Positions 1 through 9,280 of a DNA stretch of 33,344 nucleotides are shown piece after piece. The position numbers and the translations under genes were made by a program. The notes under the pieces are model-generated. The model did no database searches, had not been told where the DNA came from, and saw only the letters and a program-made list of their open reading frames with translations. Source of the DNA: an uncultured Lachnospiraceae bacterium (GTDB lineage Bacteria; Bacillota; Clostridia; Lachnospirales; Lachnospiraceae). Every line of letters starts with the position of its first letter. Position 1 is the stretch's first letter. The stretch lies in the NCBI GenBank assembly GCA_949743325.1, contig CATJTQ010000080.1, forward strand, positions 1-33,344, given 5' to 3'.

Positions 1-1
1 G

Positions 2-226
2 GATATGTATGTCAGAATGTTTGATGACTTAAAAAGAAGAGAGGATGATAATCCGACAATAGGGATTATCTTTTGTACAGATAAAGATGAAACGATTGTA
101 AAATATTCGGTGCTTCATGAAAGTCAGCAGATATTTGCTTCAAAATATATGACCGTTTTACCTACAGTGGAAGAGTTGCAGAAAGAATTGGAAAGGAATC
201 AGTTGATTTATGATAGAGGAAAATAA
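2..226 (+). CDS. C-terminal end of a DUF1016/YhcG-type PDDEXK nuclease-family protein (cut by left edge)
   Basis: Only about 74 codons are present. The reading frame is open to the left edge, so the true start lies outside the window; the ATG at 5 is internal. The visible residues (DMYVRMFDDLKRREDDNPTI, then GIIFCTDKDETIVKYSVL, then the FASKYMTVLPTVEELQKEL stretch) match the conserved C-terminal block of DUF1016/YhcG proteins, where a PDDEXK nuclease fold is followed by this pattern. These are accessory genes often found in defence or mobile regions, though their function is poorly defined. No catalytic residues can be checked because the nuclease core is missing. The gene ends 187 bp before uvrB and probably belongs to a different transcription unit. 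Family assignment is from recall of the motif block and is fairly secure; function is not. Confidence 0.72.
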   Translation, partial: DMYVRMFDDLKRREDDNPTIGIIFCTDKDETIVKYSVLHESQQIFASKYMTVLPTVEELQKELERNQLIYDRGK

Positions 227-283
227 AGATATTGTTAATTAAAATAATATAGAATACGAAACAGGCTACTTTGTAAACAGTAT

Positions 284-383
284 GACTACAAATTTGTGAC
301 TTTCATTCGTGTAATCACAAAAGTTCGTCCATAGACTAACCCAAAAACGAAAATTTACACGAATTTTATGGCTCATAGTAGTC
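284..383. repeat. Nested imperfect inverted repeat upstream of uvrB
   Basis: Three complementary arm pairs nest around one centre: GACTAC (284-289) with GTAGTC (378-383), ATTCGTGTAA (305-314) with TTACACGAAT (355-364), and TTCGT (324-328) with ACGAA (347-351). Unpaired bases separate the arms. It is not followed by a T run, so it is not a standard terminator. It could be a folded uvrB leader or the remnant of a small mobile repeat. I see no clear LexA box (GAAC-N4-GTTC) in this gap, although uvrB is often SOS-controlled. Confidence 0.5.
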
Positions 384-413
384 AAAGTGAATTTTTGAAA
401 GAGAGGTTTTAAT

Positions 414-2399
414 ATGACGGAGTTCAAATTACAAGCCACATATAAGCCCACCGGAGATCAGCCACAAGCCATAGAAGCCCTTGTAAATGGATTCAGAGAA
501 GGCAATCAATTCCAGACTTTACTGGGGGTTACAGGTTCCGGCAAGACCTTCACGATGGCAAATGTGATTCAGGCACTGAATAAACCAACTTTAGTAATAG
601 CGCACAATAAGACCTTAGCCGCCCAATTATACGGGGAATTCAAGGAATTTTTCCCGGAGAATGCAGTGGAATATTTTGTCTCCTATTACGATTATTACCA
701 GCCGGAGGCCTATGTCCCGTCAACCGACACATATATTGCAAAGGATTCATCCGTTAACGATGAGATAGATAAATTAAGGTTATCTGCTACAGCTGCGCTT
801 ATTGAGAGGAAAGATGTAATTATAGTCTCAAGTGTATCTTGTATATACGGATTGGGAAGTCCGGTTGACTATAAGCAGATGATGCTTTCATTAAGACCAG
901 GGATGGAAAGGGATAGAGATGAAGTTATTCATCGGCTTATAGATATGCAGTATATAAGAAATGAGATGGATTTTAAGAGAGGTACATTCCGTGTAAATGG
1001 AGATGTTTTAGAAGTTTATCCGGCAGATTATACGGATATGGCTGTTCGCGTTGAATTTTTTGGTGATGAGATAGACAGAATTACACAGATAGATGTAATG
1101 ACTGGAGAGATAAAGGGAAGATTAGAGCATATAGCAGTTTTTCCAGCGTCACATTATGTAGTTCCGCAGGAGAAGATAAAGCAGGCTGCAAAAACTATAG
1201 AAGTTGAGTTGGAGGAGAGAGTAAAATATTTTAAGCATGAAGATAAGCTGATTGAGGCGCAGAGGATCGCGGAGCGAACAAATTTTGATATAGAAATGCT
1301 TAAGGAGACAGGTTTTTGTTCAGGGATAGAAAACTATTCAAGGCATCTTTCACAGCTTCCGGCAGGAGTTCCACCACAGACGCTTCTTGATTATTTTCCG
1401 GAAGAATTTTTAATAATAATAGATGAGTCACATATGACACTTCCGCAAATCCGCGGTATGTATGCAGGCGATCAGGCTAGAAAAACTTCTCTGGTTGATT
1501 ATGGATTTAGGCTGCCATCGGCAAAAGATAACAGACCGCTTAATTTTGAGGAGTTTGAGAGTCATATTGATCAGATGATGTTTGTATCGGCAACACCGTC
1601 TGTATATGAGGCTGAACATGAGTTAAAGCGGGTTGAACAAATAATAAGGCCTACGGGATTGTTAGACCCCAAAATAGAGATACATCCTGTTGAAGGTCAG
1701 ATAGACCATTTAATAGGTGAAATAAACAAGGAAGTAGCATCTAAAAACAAAGTTATGGTTACAACATTAACTAAAAAGATGGCGGAGCATTTAACAGATT
1801 ATATGCGTGAATCCGGTGTTCGTGTCCGATATTTACATTCAGATATAGACACTCTGGAGAGACAGGAAATAATAAGAGATATGAGGCTGGATGTTTTTGA
1901 TGTATTAGTTGGTATTAATTTATTAAGAGAAGGACTTGATATTCCTGAAATTTCTCTTGTTGCGATAATTGATGCAGATAAAGAAGGATTTCTCCGCTCG
2001 GAGACATCACTTATTCAGACGATAGGAAGAGCTGCGCGAAATGTAGAAGGACATGTAATTATGTATGCGGATATAATGACCGATTCAATGAGGGCTGCTA
2101 TTGATGAAACGAACCGCCGGCGTGTTGTTCAGGAACAATATAATAAAGAACATGGTATTACGCCTCAAAGTATAAAGAAAGCTGTGAGAGATTTAATTAG
2201 TATCTCCAAAGAAGTTGAGAAGGAAGAGCAAAAAATAGACAAAGATATTGAATCGATGAGCAGGAAAGAACTTGAAGATCTTATTAAAAAATTTGATAAA
2301 AAGATGAAAAAAGCTGCTGCAGAGCTTGATTTTGAGACTGCTGCAGAGATTAGGGATAAACTTATAGAAATGAAAAAGACACTGCAGGATTTTGACTGA
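414..2399 (+). CDS. uvrB: Excinuclease ABC subunit B (UvrB)
   Basis: UvrB is the DNA-damage-verifying helicase subunit of nucleotide excision repair. It is loaded by UvrA and then recruits UvrC to make the incisions. The 661 residues match the usual family length. Visible are the Walker A motif GVTGSGKT (about residues 39-46), the beta-hairpin region with [12 protein letters not shown] (about 92-103), the DESH box, the motif [10 protein letters not shown], helicase motif VI with QTIGRAARN, and a C-terminal UVR domain (about 620-655) that contacts UvrC. The start ATG has the purine-rich site GAGAGG 8 bp upstream. uvrA follows after 17 bp, so the two form an operon. An oddity is that the first ~115 codons use C-ending codons (TTC, GCC, TCC, ACC) much more than the rest of the gene, as described in the findings. 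Confidence 0.98.
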   Translation: MTEFKLQATYKPTGDQPQAIEALVNGFREGNQFQTLLGVTGSGKTFTMANVIQALNKPTLVIAHNKTLAAQLYGEFKEFFPENAVEYFVSYYDYYQPEAYVPSTDTYIAKDSSVNDEIDKLRLSATAALIERKDVIIVSSVSCIYGLGSPVDYKQMMLSLRPGMERDRDEVIHRLIDMQYIRNEMDFKRGTFRVNGDVLEVYPADYTDMAVRVEFFGDEIDRITQIDVMTGEIKGRLEHIAVFPASHYVVPQEKIKQAAKTIEVELEERVKYFKHEDKLIEAQRIAERTNFDIEMLKETGFCSGIENYSRHLSQLPAGVPPQTLLDYFPEEFLIIIDESHMTLPQIRGMYAGDQARKTSLVDYGFRLPSAKDNRPLNFEEFESHIDQMMFVSATPSVYEAEHELKRVEQIIRPTGLLDPKIEIHPVEGQIDHLIGEINKEVASKNKVMVTTLTKKMAEHLTDYMRESGVRVRYLHSDIDTLERQEIIRDMRLDVFDVLVGINLLREGLDIPEISLVAIIDADKEGFLRSETSLIQTIGRAARNVEGHVIMYADIMTDSMRAAIDETNRRRVVQEQYNKEHGITPQSIKKAVRDLISISKEVEKEEQKIDKDIESMSRKELEDLIKKFDKKMKKAAAELDFETAAEIRDKLIEMKKTLQDFD

Positions 2400-2416
2400 A
2401 ATTATGGAGGAAGGAT

Positions 2417-5257
2417 ATGGCAAGCAAAGAGATAATAAAGCAGTATATTAAAATTAGAGGTGCTGCTGAAAATAATTTAAAAAATATTGATGTAGATATT
2501 CCAAGAGACGAGTTTATAGTTTTTACTGGATTAAGCGGTTCTGGAAAATCGTCATTGGCATTTGATACAATTTATGCCGAAGGCCAGCGCAGATATATGG
2601 AGTCTCTGTCTTCATATGCCCGTCAGTTCTTGGGACAGATGGAAAAACCGAATGTGGAAAGTATAGAAGGGCTTTCACCGGCTATATCAATAGATCAGAA
2701 ATCGACCAACCGTAATCCTCGTTCGACGGTTGGGACAGTAACAGAAATTTATGATTATTTTCGACTTCTCTATGCAAGAATAGGAATACCCCACTGCCCA
2801 AAATGCGGAAGAGTAATTGAGAGACAGACAGTTGATCAGATGTCTGATAAAATAATGGATTTGGAAGAGGGTACAAAAATACAGCTGCTTGCTCCTGTTG
2901 TCAGAGGTAGAAAAGGAGAACACGCAAAAGTTTTTGAAAAGGCAAAAAAGAGTGGTTATGTGCGTGTAGTTGTCGATGGAAATTTATATGAAATTTCAGA
3001 GGAAATAAAGTTAAATAAAAATGTAAAACACAATATAGAAATAGTCGTTGACCGTCTTGTAATAAAGCCTGGTATAGAGAGAAGACTTAGAGAATCTATA
3101 GAGAATGTACTAAATATAGCAGAGGGACTTCTTATTGTAGATATAGTAAGAGGCGAACAGATGACTTTTAGCCAAAACTATGCATGTCCTGATTGCCAGA
3201 TTGCTGTTCCGGAGCTTGAGCCAAGAAGTTTCTCATTTAATAATCCATTCGGTGCGTGTCCGGTTTGCGCAGGTATTGGGTATAGAATGGAATTTTCGGA
3301 AGAATTGATAATACCTGATAAATCTCTTAGTATTATGGATGGCGCAATTACAGTTATGGGATGGCAGTCATGCAACGATAAAACATCTTTTGCTTATGCA
3401 ATATTAAAGGCTTTGGCAGAAGAGTATAAATTCAGCCTGGAAACACCTTTTGAGGAATATTCTGATAAGGTAAAAGACATTTTAATACATGGTACTAATG
3501 GGCATAAAGTAAAAGTTCATTATATTGGAAAAAGAGGAGAGGGCATATATGACATAGAGTTTGAAGGAATAATTAAAAATGTGCAGCGTCGATACCATGA
3601 GACCTCTTCAGATACAATAAAACAGGAATATGAGACATTTATGAGGATAACTCCGTGTGCAGAATGTAAAGGAATGCGTTTAAGCAAGACAAGCCTTGCA
3701 GTAACAGTTGCGGATAAAAATATATATGAAATGACAGTAATGTCTCTGCAAAAACTTCAAGAATTTTTTGAAAAAATTGAGCTGACTTCTTCTCAGCAGC
3801 TTATAGGAGCGCAGATAATAAAAGAAATAAGGGCAAGGGTAGGTTTCCTAAATAATGTCGGTTTGGATTATCTTACCCTTGCCAGAAGTACAGGAAGTCT
3901 CTCTGGTGGAGAATCACAGCGTATTAGGCTTGCAACACAGATTGGTTCAGGGCTTGTCGGTGTGACATATATTTTGGATGAACCTAGTATTGGTCTTCAT
4001 CAGAGAGATAATGACAAACTGATTGATGCTTTAGTAAATTTAAAAAATCTGGGAAACACACTTGTAGTTGTAGAGCATGATGAAGACACAATGAAAAGGG
4101 CCGATTTTATAGTTGATATAGGTCCGGGCGCAGGTTCGCATGGAGGTGAGGTTATCGCCTGCGGAACTGCAGAGGAGATAATGGCATCAGAGAAATCAAT
4201 AACAGGTAAGTATTTAAGTGGTGAAATTACAATACCTGTTCCCAGTGAGCGCAGAGAGCCTACAGGGTTTCTTACGATAAAAGGAGCGGCAGAAAATAAT
4301 TTGAAAAATATAGACGTCAATATACCGCTTGGAATAATGACATGTGTTACTGGTGTTTCAGGCTCAGGCAAGAGCTCGCTTGTAAATGAAATCCTGTATA
4401 AATATTTAGCTAAAGTTCTAAATAGGGCAAGGACAATAGCTGGAAAACATAAAAAAATTGTCGGAGCAGAGAACCTTGACAAAGTAATTGCGATAGATCA
4501 AGCTCCGATTGGCAGGACACCGCGCTCAAATCCTGCAACTTACACAGGAGTCTTTGATATAATTAGAGATTTGTTTGCATCAACATCAGATGCAAAAGCT
4601 AAGGGATACAAAAAGGGAAGATTTAGTTTTAATGTAAAGGGAGGCAGATGTGAGGCCTGTTCGGGTGATGGTATAATTAAAATAGAAATGAATTTTCTTC
4701 CTGATGTGTATGTTCCTTGTGAAGTCTGTCATGGAATGAGATACAATAAAGAGACATTGGATGTAAAATATAAGGGGAAAAATATTTATGAAGTATTAGA
4801 TATGACAGTGGAAGAAGCATTGCCATTTTTTGAGAATGTTCCGTCTGTAAAAAGAAAAATGCAAACGTTATATGATGTGGGCCTGTCATATGTTAAATTG
4901 GGACAGCCTTCCACAACACTTTCGGGTGGTGAAGCTCAAAGAATTAAATTGGCGACTGAGCTTGCAAGAAGAAGTACAGGAAAGACAGTGTATATTTTAG
5001 ATGAGCCGACGACAGGGCTACATTTTGCCGATGTACACAAGTTAATTGAGATTTTGCGAAGACTTTCTGCAAATGGCAACACTGTAATTGTAATTGAACA
5101 TAATCTTGATGTTATTAAGACAGCAGATTATATTATTGATATAGGTCCGGAAGGCGGAGACAGAGGCGGTACAGTAATTGCGGAAGGAACGCCTGAAGAA
5201 GTTGCAAAAGTAAAAAAATCATATACTGGAAAGTATATAAAGAAATATTTAAAATAA
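2417..5257 (+). CDS. uvrA: Excinuclease ABC subunit A (UvrA)
   Basis: UvrA is the ATPase that scans DNA for bulky lesions and delivers UvrB. The 946 residues are full length. Two ABC-type ATPase halves are seen: the first Walker A is [20 protein letters not shown] (residues 38-57), with signature [14 protein letters not shown] and Walker [15 protein letters not shown]. The second Walker A is [17 protein letters not shown], with [16 protein letters not shown] and [14 protein letters not shown]. Zinc-binding cysteine pairs are present ([38 protein letters not shown]), including the C-terminal zinc finger needed for lesion discrimination. The start is chosen at the ATG preceded by GGAGGAAGG. It is co-transcribed with uvrB. 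The downstream gene is convergent and I see no strong terminator in the 58 bp between them. Confidence 0.98.
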   Translation: MASKEIIKQYIKIRGAAENNLKNIDVDIPRDEFIVFTGLSGSGKSSLAFDTIYAEGQRRYMESLSSYARQFLGQMEKPNVESIEGLSPAISIDQKSTNRNPRSTVGTVTEIYDYFRLLYARIGIPHCPKCGRVIERQTVDQMSDKIMDLEEGTKIQLLAPVVRGRKGEHAKVFEKAKKSGYVRVVVDGNLYEISEEIKLNKNVKHNIEIVVDRLVIKPGIERRLRESIENVLNIAEGLLIVDIVRGEQMTFSQNYACPDCQIAVPELEPRSFSFNNPFGACPVCAGIGYRMEFSEELIIPDKSLSIMDGAITVMGWQSCNDKTSFAYAILKALAEEYKFSLETPFEEYSDKVKDILIHGTNGHKVKVHYIGKRGEGIYDIEFEGIIKNVQRRYHETSSDTIKQEYETFMRITPCAECKGMRLSKTSLAVTVADKNIYEMTVMSLQKLQEFFEKIELTSSQQLIGAQIIKEIRARVGFLNNVGLDYLTLARSTGSLSGGESQRIRLATQIGSGLVGVTYILDEPSIGLHQRDNDKLIDALVNLKNLGNTLVVVEHDEDTMKRADFIVDIGPGAGSHGGEVIACGTAEEIMASEKSITGKYLSGEITIPVPSERREPTGFLTIKGAAENNLKNIDVNIPLGIMTCVTGVSGSGKSSLVNEILYKYLAKVLNRARTIAGKHKKIVGAENLDKVIAIDQAPIGRTPRSNPATYTGVFDIIRDLFASTSDAKAKGYKKGRFSFNVKGGRCEACSGDGIIKIEMNFLPDVYVPCEVCHGMRYNKETLDVKYKGKNIYEVLDMTVEEALPFFENVPSVKRKMQTLYDVGLSYVKLGQPSTTLSGGEAQRIKLATELARRSTGKTVYILDEPTTGLHFADVHKLIEILRRLSANGNTVIVIEHNLDVIKTADYIIDIGPEGGDRGGTVIAEGTPEEVAKVKKSYTGKYIKKYLK

Positions 5258-5315
5258 ATACAAACGTATAAATTATAAAAGATTAGGGGAGCCTTTTTAA
5301 ATATTTTATGTCGCT

Positions 5316-5846
5316 TTATAGAGTACATTCTAATTGACAGTCATAAGGTTCTAACTCAACATGCTGTTGATTGTACACTTGTGCCTCAACGCATCCCATA
5401 GCTTTATAAAAAGCTTGACTTTCAACTGCAGAGTGTGCTGAAATATATAATTTACAGGCTCCTTTGTTTCTGGCCCATTCTTTGGCATAGTTAAATAATT
5501 TTTTTCCAATTCCATGACCTCTCATATCTTCGGAAACATGTATGCTGGAGAGGTCAAGATACTTTTGCTCTTTGTTAAATAATTTTGGTTCAACAGAGAC
5601 AAAACCTTTTAATACATCATTATTAAATGCTCCAAATACAAAACCTCCTGTAGAAACAGTGTTCTTTAAACAGGAAATTAATATTTCATAATCTTTTTCA
5701 GACCAGTCGTCAATAAATGGATCGCTTTTAATAATCCATTCATTATTTATTCTTCTCCAACAATCATTAACGATTTGGTGACGAATAAATTTATTAAATA
5801 AATTACGATTAATTTCATTTAAATTAATATTTCTATATTCTATCAT
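5316..5846 (-). CDS. GNAT-family N-acetyltransferase
   Basis: A 176-residue single-domain GNAT protein, expected to transfer an acetyl group from acetyl-CoA to an amine; the substrate is unknown. The acetyl-CoA pyrophosphate-binding motif is seen as RGHGIGKKL (residues 109-117), preceded by the beta-4 strand DLSSIHVSEDM and followed by the typical SAHSAVESQAFYKAMGC segment, which carries the conserved Tyr-Lys of beta-5/alpha-4. The start ATG at 5846 is preceded by GGCGGT. The gene is convergent with uvrA and divergent from the M23 peptidase gene. Its upstream region holds a strong stem-loop followed by a T-rich stretch, suggesting attenuation control. Some GNATs inactivate antibiotics, but nothing in the sequence shows that here. 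Confidence 0.88.
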   Translation of the reverse strand: MIEYRNINLNEINRNLFNKFIRHQIVNDCWRRINNEWIIKSDPFIDDWSEKDYEILISCLKNTVSTGGFVFGAFNNDVLKGFVSVEPKLFNKEQKYLDLSSIHVSEDMRGHGIGKKLFNYAKEWARNKGACKLYISAHSAVESQAFYKAMGCVEAQVYNQQHVELEPYDCQLECTL

Positions 5847-5879
5847 AAAGTTTACCGCCTTAGAATTATATAATAAAAT

Positions 5880-5936
5880 AACAAAGCGCTTATTCCGAAA
5901 AATAAGAGAGATTGAAAACGGGATAAGCGCTTTGTT
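5880..5936 (-). terminator. Intrinsic-terminator-like hairpin in the leader of the acetyltransferase gene (possible attenuator)
   Basis: Arms 5880-5896 and 5920-5936 pair over 17 positions with a single mismatch or wobble (AAGCGCTTATTCC against GGGATAAGCGCTT) around a 23-nt loop. Read on the minus strand, the right arm is followed by TTATTTTATTATAT and, 34 nt downstream, by the acetyltransferase ATG. A hairpin with a T-rich tail between promoter and gene is the layout of a transcription attenuator. The tail is interrupted by A residues, so terminator strength is uncertain. Confidence 0.5.
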
Positions 5937-5950
5937 TATTCAAGAGGGAG

Positions 5951-5981
5951 TGCTGTACAAATAAATAATACTTGTACAGCA
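5951..5981 (-). promoter_or_regulatory. Perfect 10-bp stem-loop preceding the attenuator hairpin
   Basis: TGCTGTACAA (5951-5960) and TTGTACAGCA (5972-5981) are perfect inverted copies around an 11-nt AT loop. It sits directly upstream (minus-strand sense) of the terminator-like hairpin. It overlaps the first codons of a 30-codon open frame (minus strand, 5982 to 5890). That frame starts MLYKYYLF and stops inside the far arm of the next hairpin. There is no evident Shine-Dalgarno site before this ATG, so translation of the frame is unproven. The dyad could equally be a protein operator. Confidence 0.4.
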
Positions 5982-6172
5982 TGAGTTATGAAAATTTACA
6001 CTAGCAACTGCTAATACAATAATATAATAATTAAATAAGATGATATTTATATGATGAAAATGTGAATATATTGTGAATTAAGTAAAGACATTAAAATAGT
6101 GACATTATTTGTAAAATGTTTCAAAATAGTATCGGATTTGTAATAGAATTGTAATAAAATATTAAAAAAAGC

Positions 6173-6201
6173 TTGAAAAATATAAAATAATTATGTATTA
6201 T
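6173..6201 (+). promoter_or_regulatory. SigA-type promoter for the M23 peptidase gene
   Basis: TTGAAA (6173-6178), a 17-nt spacer and TATTAT (6196-6201) make a good vegetative promoter about 120 nt before the TTG start of the M23 gene. The surrounding sequence is very AT-rich, so chance matches are possible. Confidence 0.5.
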
Positions 6202-6324
6202 ATGTTTATAAAAATTATATAGTCTCTAATAACTGGTGAGAATAAAAAAAATTATATGTTTTTTTAAGTTAGTACATAGAAATTAATTTTCTTATAAAAT
6301 TTACAAATGAATTGAGGAATAACA

Positions 6325-7584
6325 TTGAAGAAGATACGAAATACAATAATTGCTAATTTATGTGTTATATTTGCGGTAATTGGATATATCAGTTTAGTAA
6401 TAGGTCCTGTAAATGCACAGCCGCAGGAATATTATCAGATTGTCGCTGATGGAAAATCATATGGCTGTTATACTAGTGAGAAAGAAGCAGTACAAGCAGT
6501 AGCAGATGCTAGGAGAAAAGCAAATGAAGAGTCAGAAAAATTGATTTTATCAGATTTTTTATATGAAATTAAGCAAATTGATAAAAAGCCTAAATTGTCA
6601 AATAGAGATGACGTTAAAGAAATATGTCAGGTAATGTTGGACAATAAGCTTGAAAATATTGTTGCTGCTTATGTTTTAAAGACTGATGGATACAGTGTTG
6701 TGTTAGAGGATAAATATGCGGTTTTTTGTGTGTTGGATAAAGTAGTCAACATGTATGACACTTATGATGAATTCTCAATTACAATGGATGATATAGTTAA
6801 AGAGGGACAGAATATTATTATGACAGGAATTGCGCCAGTAACAGCTGATTTAACCGGAAATATTACCTCAATGTCGTTTGTTCAGAATGTTACTGCAGTA
6901 CAGGCACATGTTAACGCAGATGAAATTGTGTCAGTAGATGATGCGGCTGCAGCAATAATTGCCGAAAACAGAATTAATATATTTGTTACAGAGAGACAGC
7001 AGTATGTAGAAGAATATACATTTGAAACGGAATATATTGAGATTGATGACTGGTATACATCAGAGAAGGAAGTTGTACAAGAGGGAAGTACAGGTGTTCA
7101 TGATGTAACAGCGTTAGTTACATACATGAATGGAGCTGAAGTTGGCAGAGAGATTATTGCAGATAATATAATATCAGAGCCTGTATCTAGAATTGTTAAA
7201 ATAGGGGTAAAAGAACGTCCGACATTTGTAAAACCGATACGTGGAGGTTCATTTAGCTCAAGCTTTGGCAGCAGATGGGGAAGGAAACATGAAGGTGTAG
7301 ACTGGTCATGTTCAGTAGGTACTGCAATATTGGCTTCTAGTAAAGGGAAGGTGTCATTTGCAGGATGGCAGAATGGTTATGGCAATACTATTGTAATAAA
7401 CCATGGAAATGGATTGAGGACAAAGTATGCACATTTAAGCAGAATAGCCGTGTCAGCAGGACAGGCTGTGGAACAGGGTCAGAGTATAGGGTATAGTGGA
7501 AATACAGGCAATTCTACAGGACCGCATCTGCATTTTGAGATACTTTTAGATGGGGAGCCCGTTAATCCCATGAACTATCTGTAA
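6325..7584 (+). CDS. Membrane-anchored G5-domain M23 peptidoglycan endopeptidase
   Basis: A 419-residue exported protein predicted to cut peptide cross-links in peptidoglycan. An N-terminal membrane segment or signal (about 8-30, ending GPVNAQ) is followed by a helical/extended region, a G5 domain (about 223-298, EEYTFETEYIEIDDWYTSEK onward) that probably binds cell-wall sugars, and a C-terminal LytM/M23 domain. The zinc ligands look intact: His322 and Asp326 (HEGVD) and His403 (HLHFE, 401-405), with catalytic-type His370 (YAHLS), so the enzyme should be active. The start is TTG, chosen because GAGG lies 7 nt upstream and no better ATG exists. murA follows after 177 bp behind its own promoter. 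In many clostridia an M23 protein near murA is SpoIIQ, but the G5 domain here suggests a general cell-wall hydrolase. Confidence 0.9.
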   Translation: MKKIRNTIIANLCVIFAVIGYISLVIGPVNAQPQEYYQIVADGKSYGCYTSEKEAVQAVADARRKANEESEKLILSDFLYEIKQIDKKPKLSNRDDVKEICQVMLDNKLENIVAAYVLKTDGYSVVLEDKYAVFCVLDKVVNMYDTYDEFSITMDDIVKEGQNIIMTGIAPVTADLTGNITSMSFVQNVTAVQAHVNADEIVSVDDAAAAIIAENRINIFVTERQQYVEEYTFETEYIEIDDWYTSEKEVVQEGSTGVHDVTALVTYMNGAEVGREIIADNIISEPVSRIVKIGVKERPTFVKPIRGGSFSSSFGSRWGRKHEGVDWSCSVGTAILASSKGKVSFAGWQNGYGNTIVINHGNGLRTKYAHLSRIAVSAGQAVEQGQSIGYSGNTGNSTGPHLHFEILLDGEPVNPMNYL

Positions 7585-7592
7585 TAAAATTT

Positions 7593-7614
7593 AATAAGAG
7601 AAGCCTTATTTTTT
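7593..7614 (+). terminator. Weak intrinsic terminator after the M23 gene
   Basis: AATAAG (7593-7598) and CTTATT (7605-7610) form a short stem that runs into six T residues, 9 bp after the M23 stop codon. There is only one G-C pair, so it is probably inefficient. Confidence 0.4.
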
Positions 7615-7628
7615 GTGAGAATTTTTGA

Positions 7629-7656
7629 TTTACTTTTTGAGAAAATGTGTTATAAT
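7629..7656 (+). promoter_or_regulatory. SigA-type promoter with extended -10 for murA
   Basis: A consensus TATAAT (7651-7656) preceded by TGT gives an extended -10. A poor -35 (TTTACT, 7629-7634) lies 16 nt upstream. Transcripts would have a leader of about 100 nt before the murA ATG. Confidence 0.55.
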
Positions 7657-7761
7657 AAAAAAATATTATTCTAATTTTTGATGATTTTTTAAATTTTTGT
7701 ATCAATAAAATATGATAAATGATTTGGTAATACATAGATTCTTAGAATTTGAGGTGCGCTT

Positions 7762-9096
7762 ATGGATCAGTTTGTAAAAGATAGATTAGACAATGTTCCG
7801 ACGCAGGAGCAGTATATTATAAAAGGTGGTACACCACTTGTTGGAGAAGTTGAGATTGGAGGCGCTAAAAATGCGGCGTTAGGAATTCTGGCAGCCGCTA
7901 TCATGGCAGATGAACCAGTATTAGTTGAGAATTTACCTGATGTTCAGGATATTAGATATATGCTGCAGGCAATTGAAGGTATGGGAGCGATTGTTGAACG
8001 GATTGATTCACATACTGCTCGAATCAATGGCGCTACTATTGAAAATTTATGTATAGATTATGATTATATCAAAAAAATTCGCGCCTCTTATTATTTATTA
8101 GGTGCATTACTTGGAAAATACAACAGGGCAGAAGTTGCCAGACCGGGCGGATGTGAAATTGGCAGCCGGCCTATTGATTTACATATAAAAGGATTTGAGG
8201 CGTTAGGAGCAGAGGTTAACTTAGAGGGCGGTCTTATAATGGCAAGGGCTGAACGCCTTGTAGGACGTCATATTTATCTTGATGTAGTCTCAGTAGGGGC
8301 TACTATTAATATAATGATGGCTGCTGTTATGGCTGAGGGAAGGACAGTAATTGAAAATGCTGCCAGAGAACCGCATATTGTAGATGTTGCAAATTTCCTG
8401 AACAGTATGGGAGCTAGTATTAGAGGTGCAGGAACAGATGTAATTCGTATAAAAGGCGTGGAGAAGCTTCACAGTTCAGAATATTCAATTATTCCCGATC
8501 AGATCGAAGCGGGAACATTTATGGTTGCAGCAGCAGCAACTAAAGGTGATGTTGTTATAAAAAATGTAATCCCAAGGCACTTGGAGGCTATTAGTGCTAA
8601 ATTGATTGAGATAGGATGCGAAGTTGAAGAGTTTGATGATGTAGTGCGTGTTGTAGCGTCAAAAGGACTTAAGCATACTAATATTAAGACTTTGCCGTAT
8701 CCTGGATTTCCAACAGATATGCAGCCTCAGATGTCTACTATTCTTTCAATATCCAGCGGAATAAGTATTGTTACAGAGAGTATATTTGAGAATCGTTTTA
8801 AGTATGTAGATGAATTGACACGAATGGGGGCTAAAATAAAAGTAGAAGGAAATTCTGCAATTATCGAAGGTGTGAATAGACTTACAGGAGCCACTGTATC
8901 AGCGCCAGATTTAAGAGCGGGTGCAGCCCTTGTTATAGCAGGATTGGCTTCAGATGGCATAACTATAGTGGAAGATATAGTCTATATTATGAGAGGGTAT
9001 GAGCGTTTTGAAGATAAACTGAAATCCTTAGGCGCTCAGATAGAGAAAGTGACTACCGAAAAAGAAATACAGAAGTTTAAGCTGAAGGTAGGATAA
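7762..9096 (+). CDS. murA: UDP-N-acetylglucosamine 1-carboxyvinyltransferase (MurA)
   Basis: MurA joins enolpyruvate from PEP to UDP-GlcNAc, the first committed step of peptidoglycan synthesis in the cytoplasm. The 444 residues contain the GGAKNAAL motif (Lys36, Asn37) and the active-site loop RPGGCEIGSRP, with the catalytic, fosfomycin-targeted cysteine at Cys131. The enzyme is therefore predicted to be fosfomycin-sensitive rather than carrying the Cys-to-Asp change. Later family blocks (SVGATINIMMAA, TDMQPQ, DLRAGAALVIAGLAS) are intact. The N-terminus is about 17 residues longer than most MurAs, but the ATG at 7762 has GAGGTG just upstream and is kept. Firmicutes often carry two MurA paralogues; I cannot tell which one this is. 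A strong terminator follows. Confidence 0.97.
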   Translation: MDQFVKDRLDNVPTQEQYIIKGGTPLVGEVEIGGAKNAALGILAAAIMADEPVLVENLPDVQDIRYMLQAIEGMGAIVERIDSHTARINGATIENLCIDYDYIKKIRASYYLLGALLGKYNRAEVARPGGCEIGSRPIDLHIKGFEALGAEVNLEGGLIMARAERLVGRHIYLDVVSVGATINIMMAAVMAEGRTVIENAAREPHIVDVANFLNSMGASIRGAGTDVIRIKGVEKLHSSEYSIIPDQIEAGTFMVAAAATKGDVVIKNVIPRHLEAISAKLIEIGCEVEEFDDVVRVVASKGLKHTNIKTLPYPGFPTDMQPQMSTILSISSGISIVTESIFENRFKYVDELTRMGAKIKVEGNSAIIEGVNRLTGATVSAPDLRAGAALVIAGLASDGITIVEDIVYIMRGYERFEDKLKSLGAQIEKVTTEKEIQKFKLKVG

Positions 9097-9153
9097 GATT
9101 GCCATTCTTTAAATATGGAATGAATAACGTAACCTTGTCTATATAATATAAAT

Positions 9154-9187
9154 AGCCAAACAGATCAATTCTGTCTGGCTAATTTTT
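9154..9187 (+). terminator. Intrinsic terminator of murA
   Basis: AGCCAAACAGA (9154-9164) pairs with TCTGTCTGGCT (9170-9180) with one mismatch around a 5-nt loop, followed by AATTTTTG. It lies between convergent genes. The minus-strand reading is also T-rich, so it may act on both. Confidence 0.85.
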
Positions 9188-9280
9188 GTGTTTCTAAGAA
9201 AAAGAACCTTATTTAAATAGATATGTAACAATGCTGACTAAAGATTTAAATAAAAATAGTAAGTAATTTATAGTTAAATC

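Larger units (their letters stand above)
5847..6324. other. 478-bp divergent intergenic region, strongly AT-rich, with leader structures
   Basis: This is the longest gene-free stretch in the window. Its left third holds two stem-loops and a 30-codon open frame that would lie in the leader of the minus-strand acetyltransferase. A 12-bp dyad, TAGCA-AC-TGCTA, sits at 6002-6013. The right third holds a SigA-type promoter for the M23 gene. The middle (about 6015-6165) is simple AT-rich sequence in which I see nothing specific. Confidence 0.6.

Noticed and set aside
4000-4482. 160-residue minus-strand open frame inside uvrA
   Set aside because: It is antisense to the conserved ABC domain of uvrA, has no ribosome site and no recognisable protein pattern.
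5258-5315. Terminator between convergent uvrA and the acetyltransferase gene
   Set aside because: Only a 5-bp AAAAG/CTTTT pairing around 5278-5300 is present, too weak to call.
6230-6300. Cyclic-di-AMP or cyclic-di-GMP riboswitch before the M23 gene
   Set aside because: The leader lacks the conserved GC-rich cores of both classes; it is mostly A/T runs.
7733-7740. CATAGATT before murA as a SigE -10
   Set aside because: The upstream ATA is one base off the spacing seen in the other sites and the -35 octamer is poor; a better vegetative promoter is present at 7629-7656.
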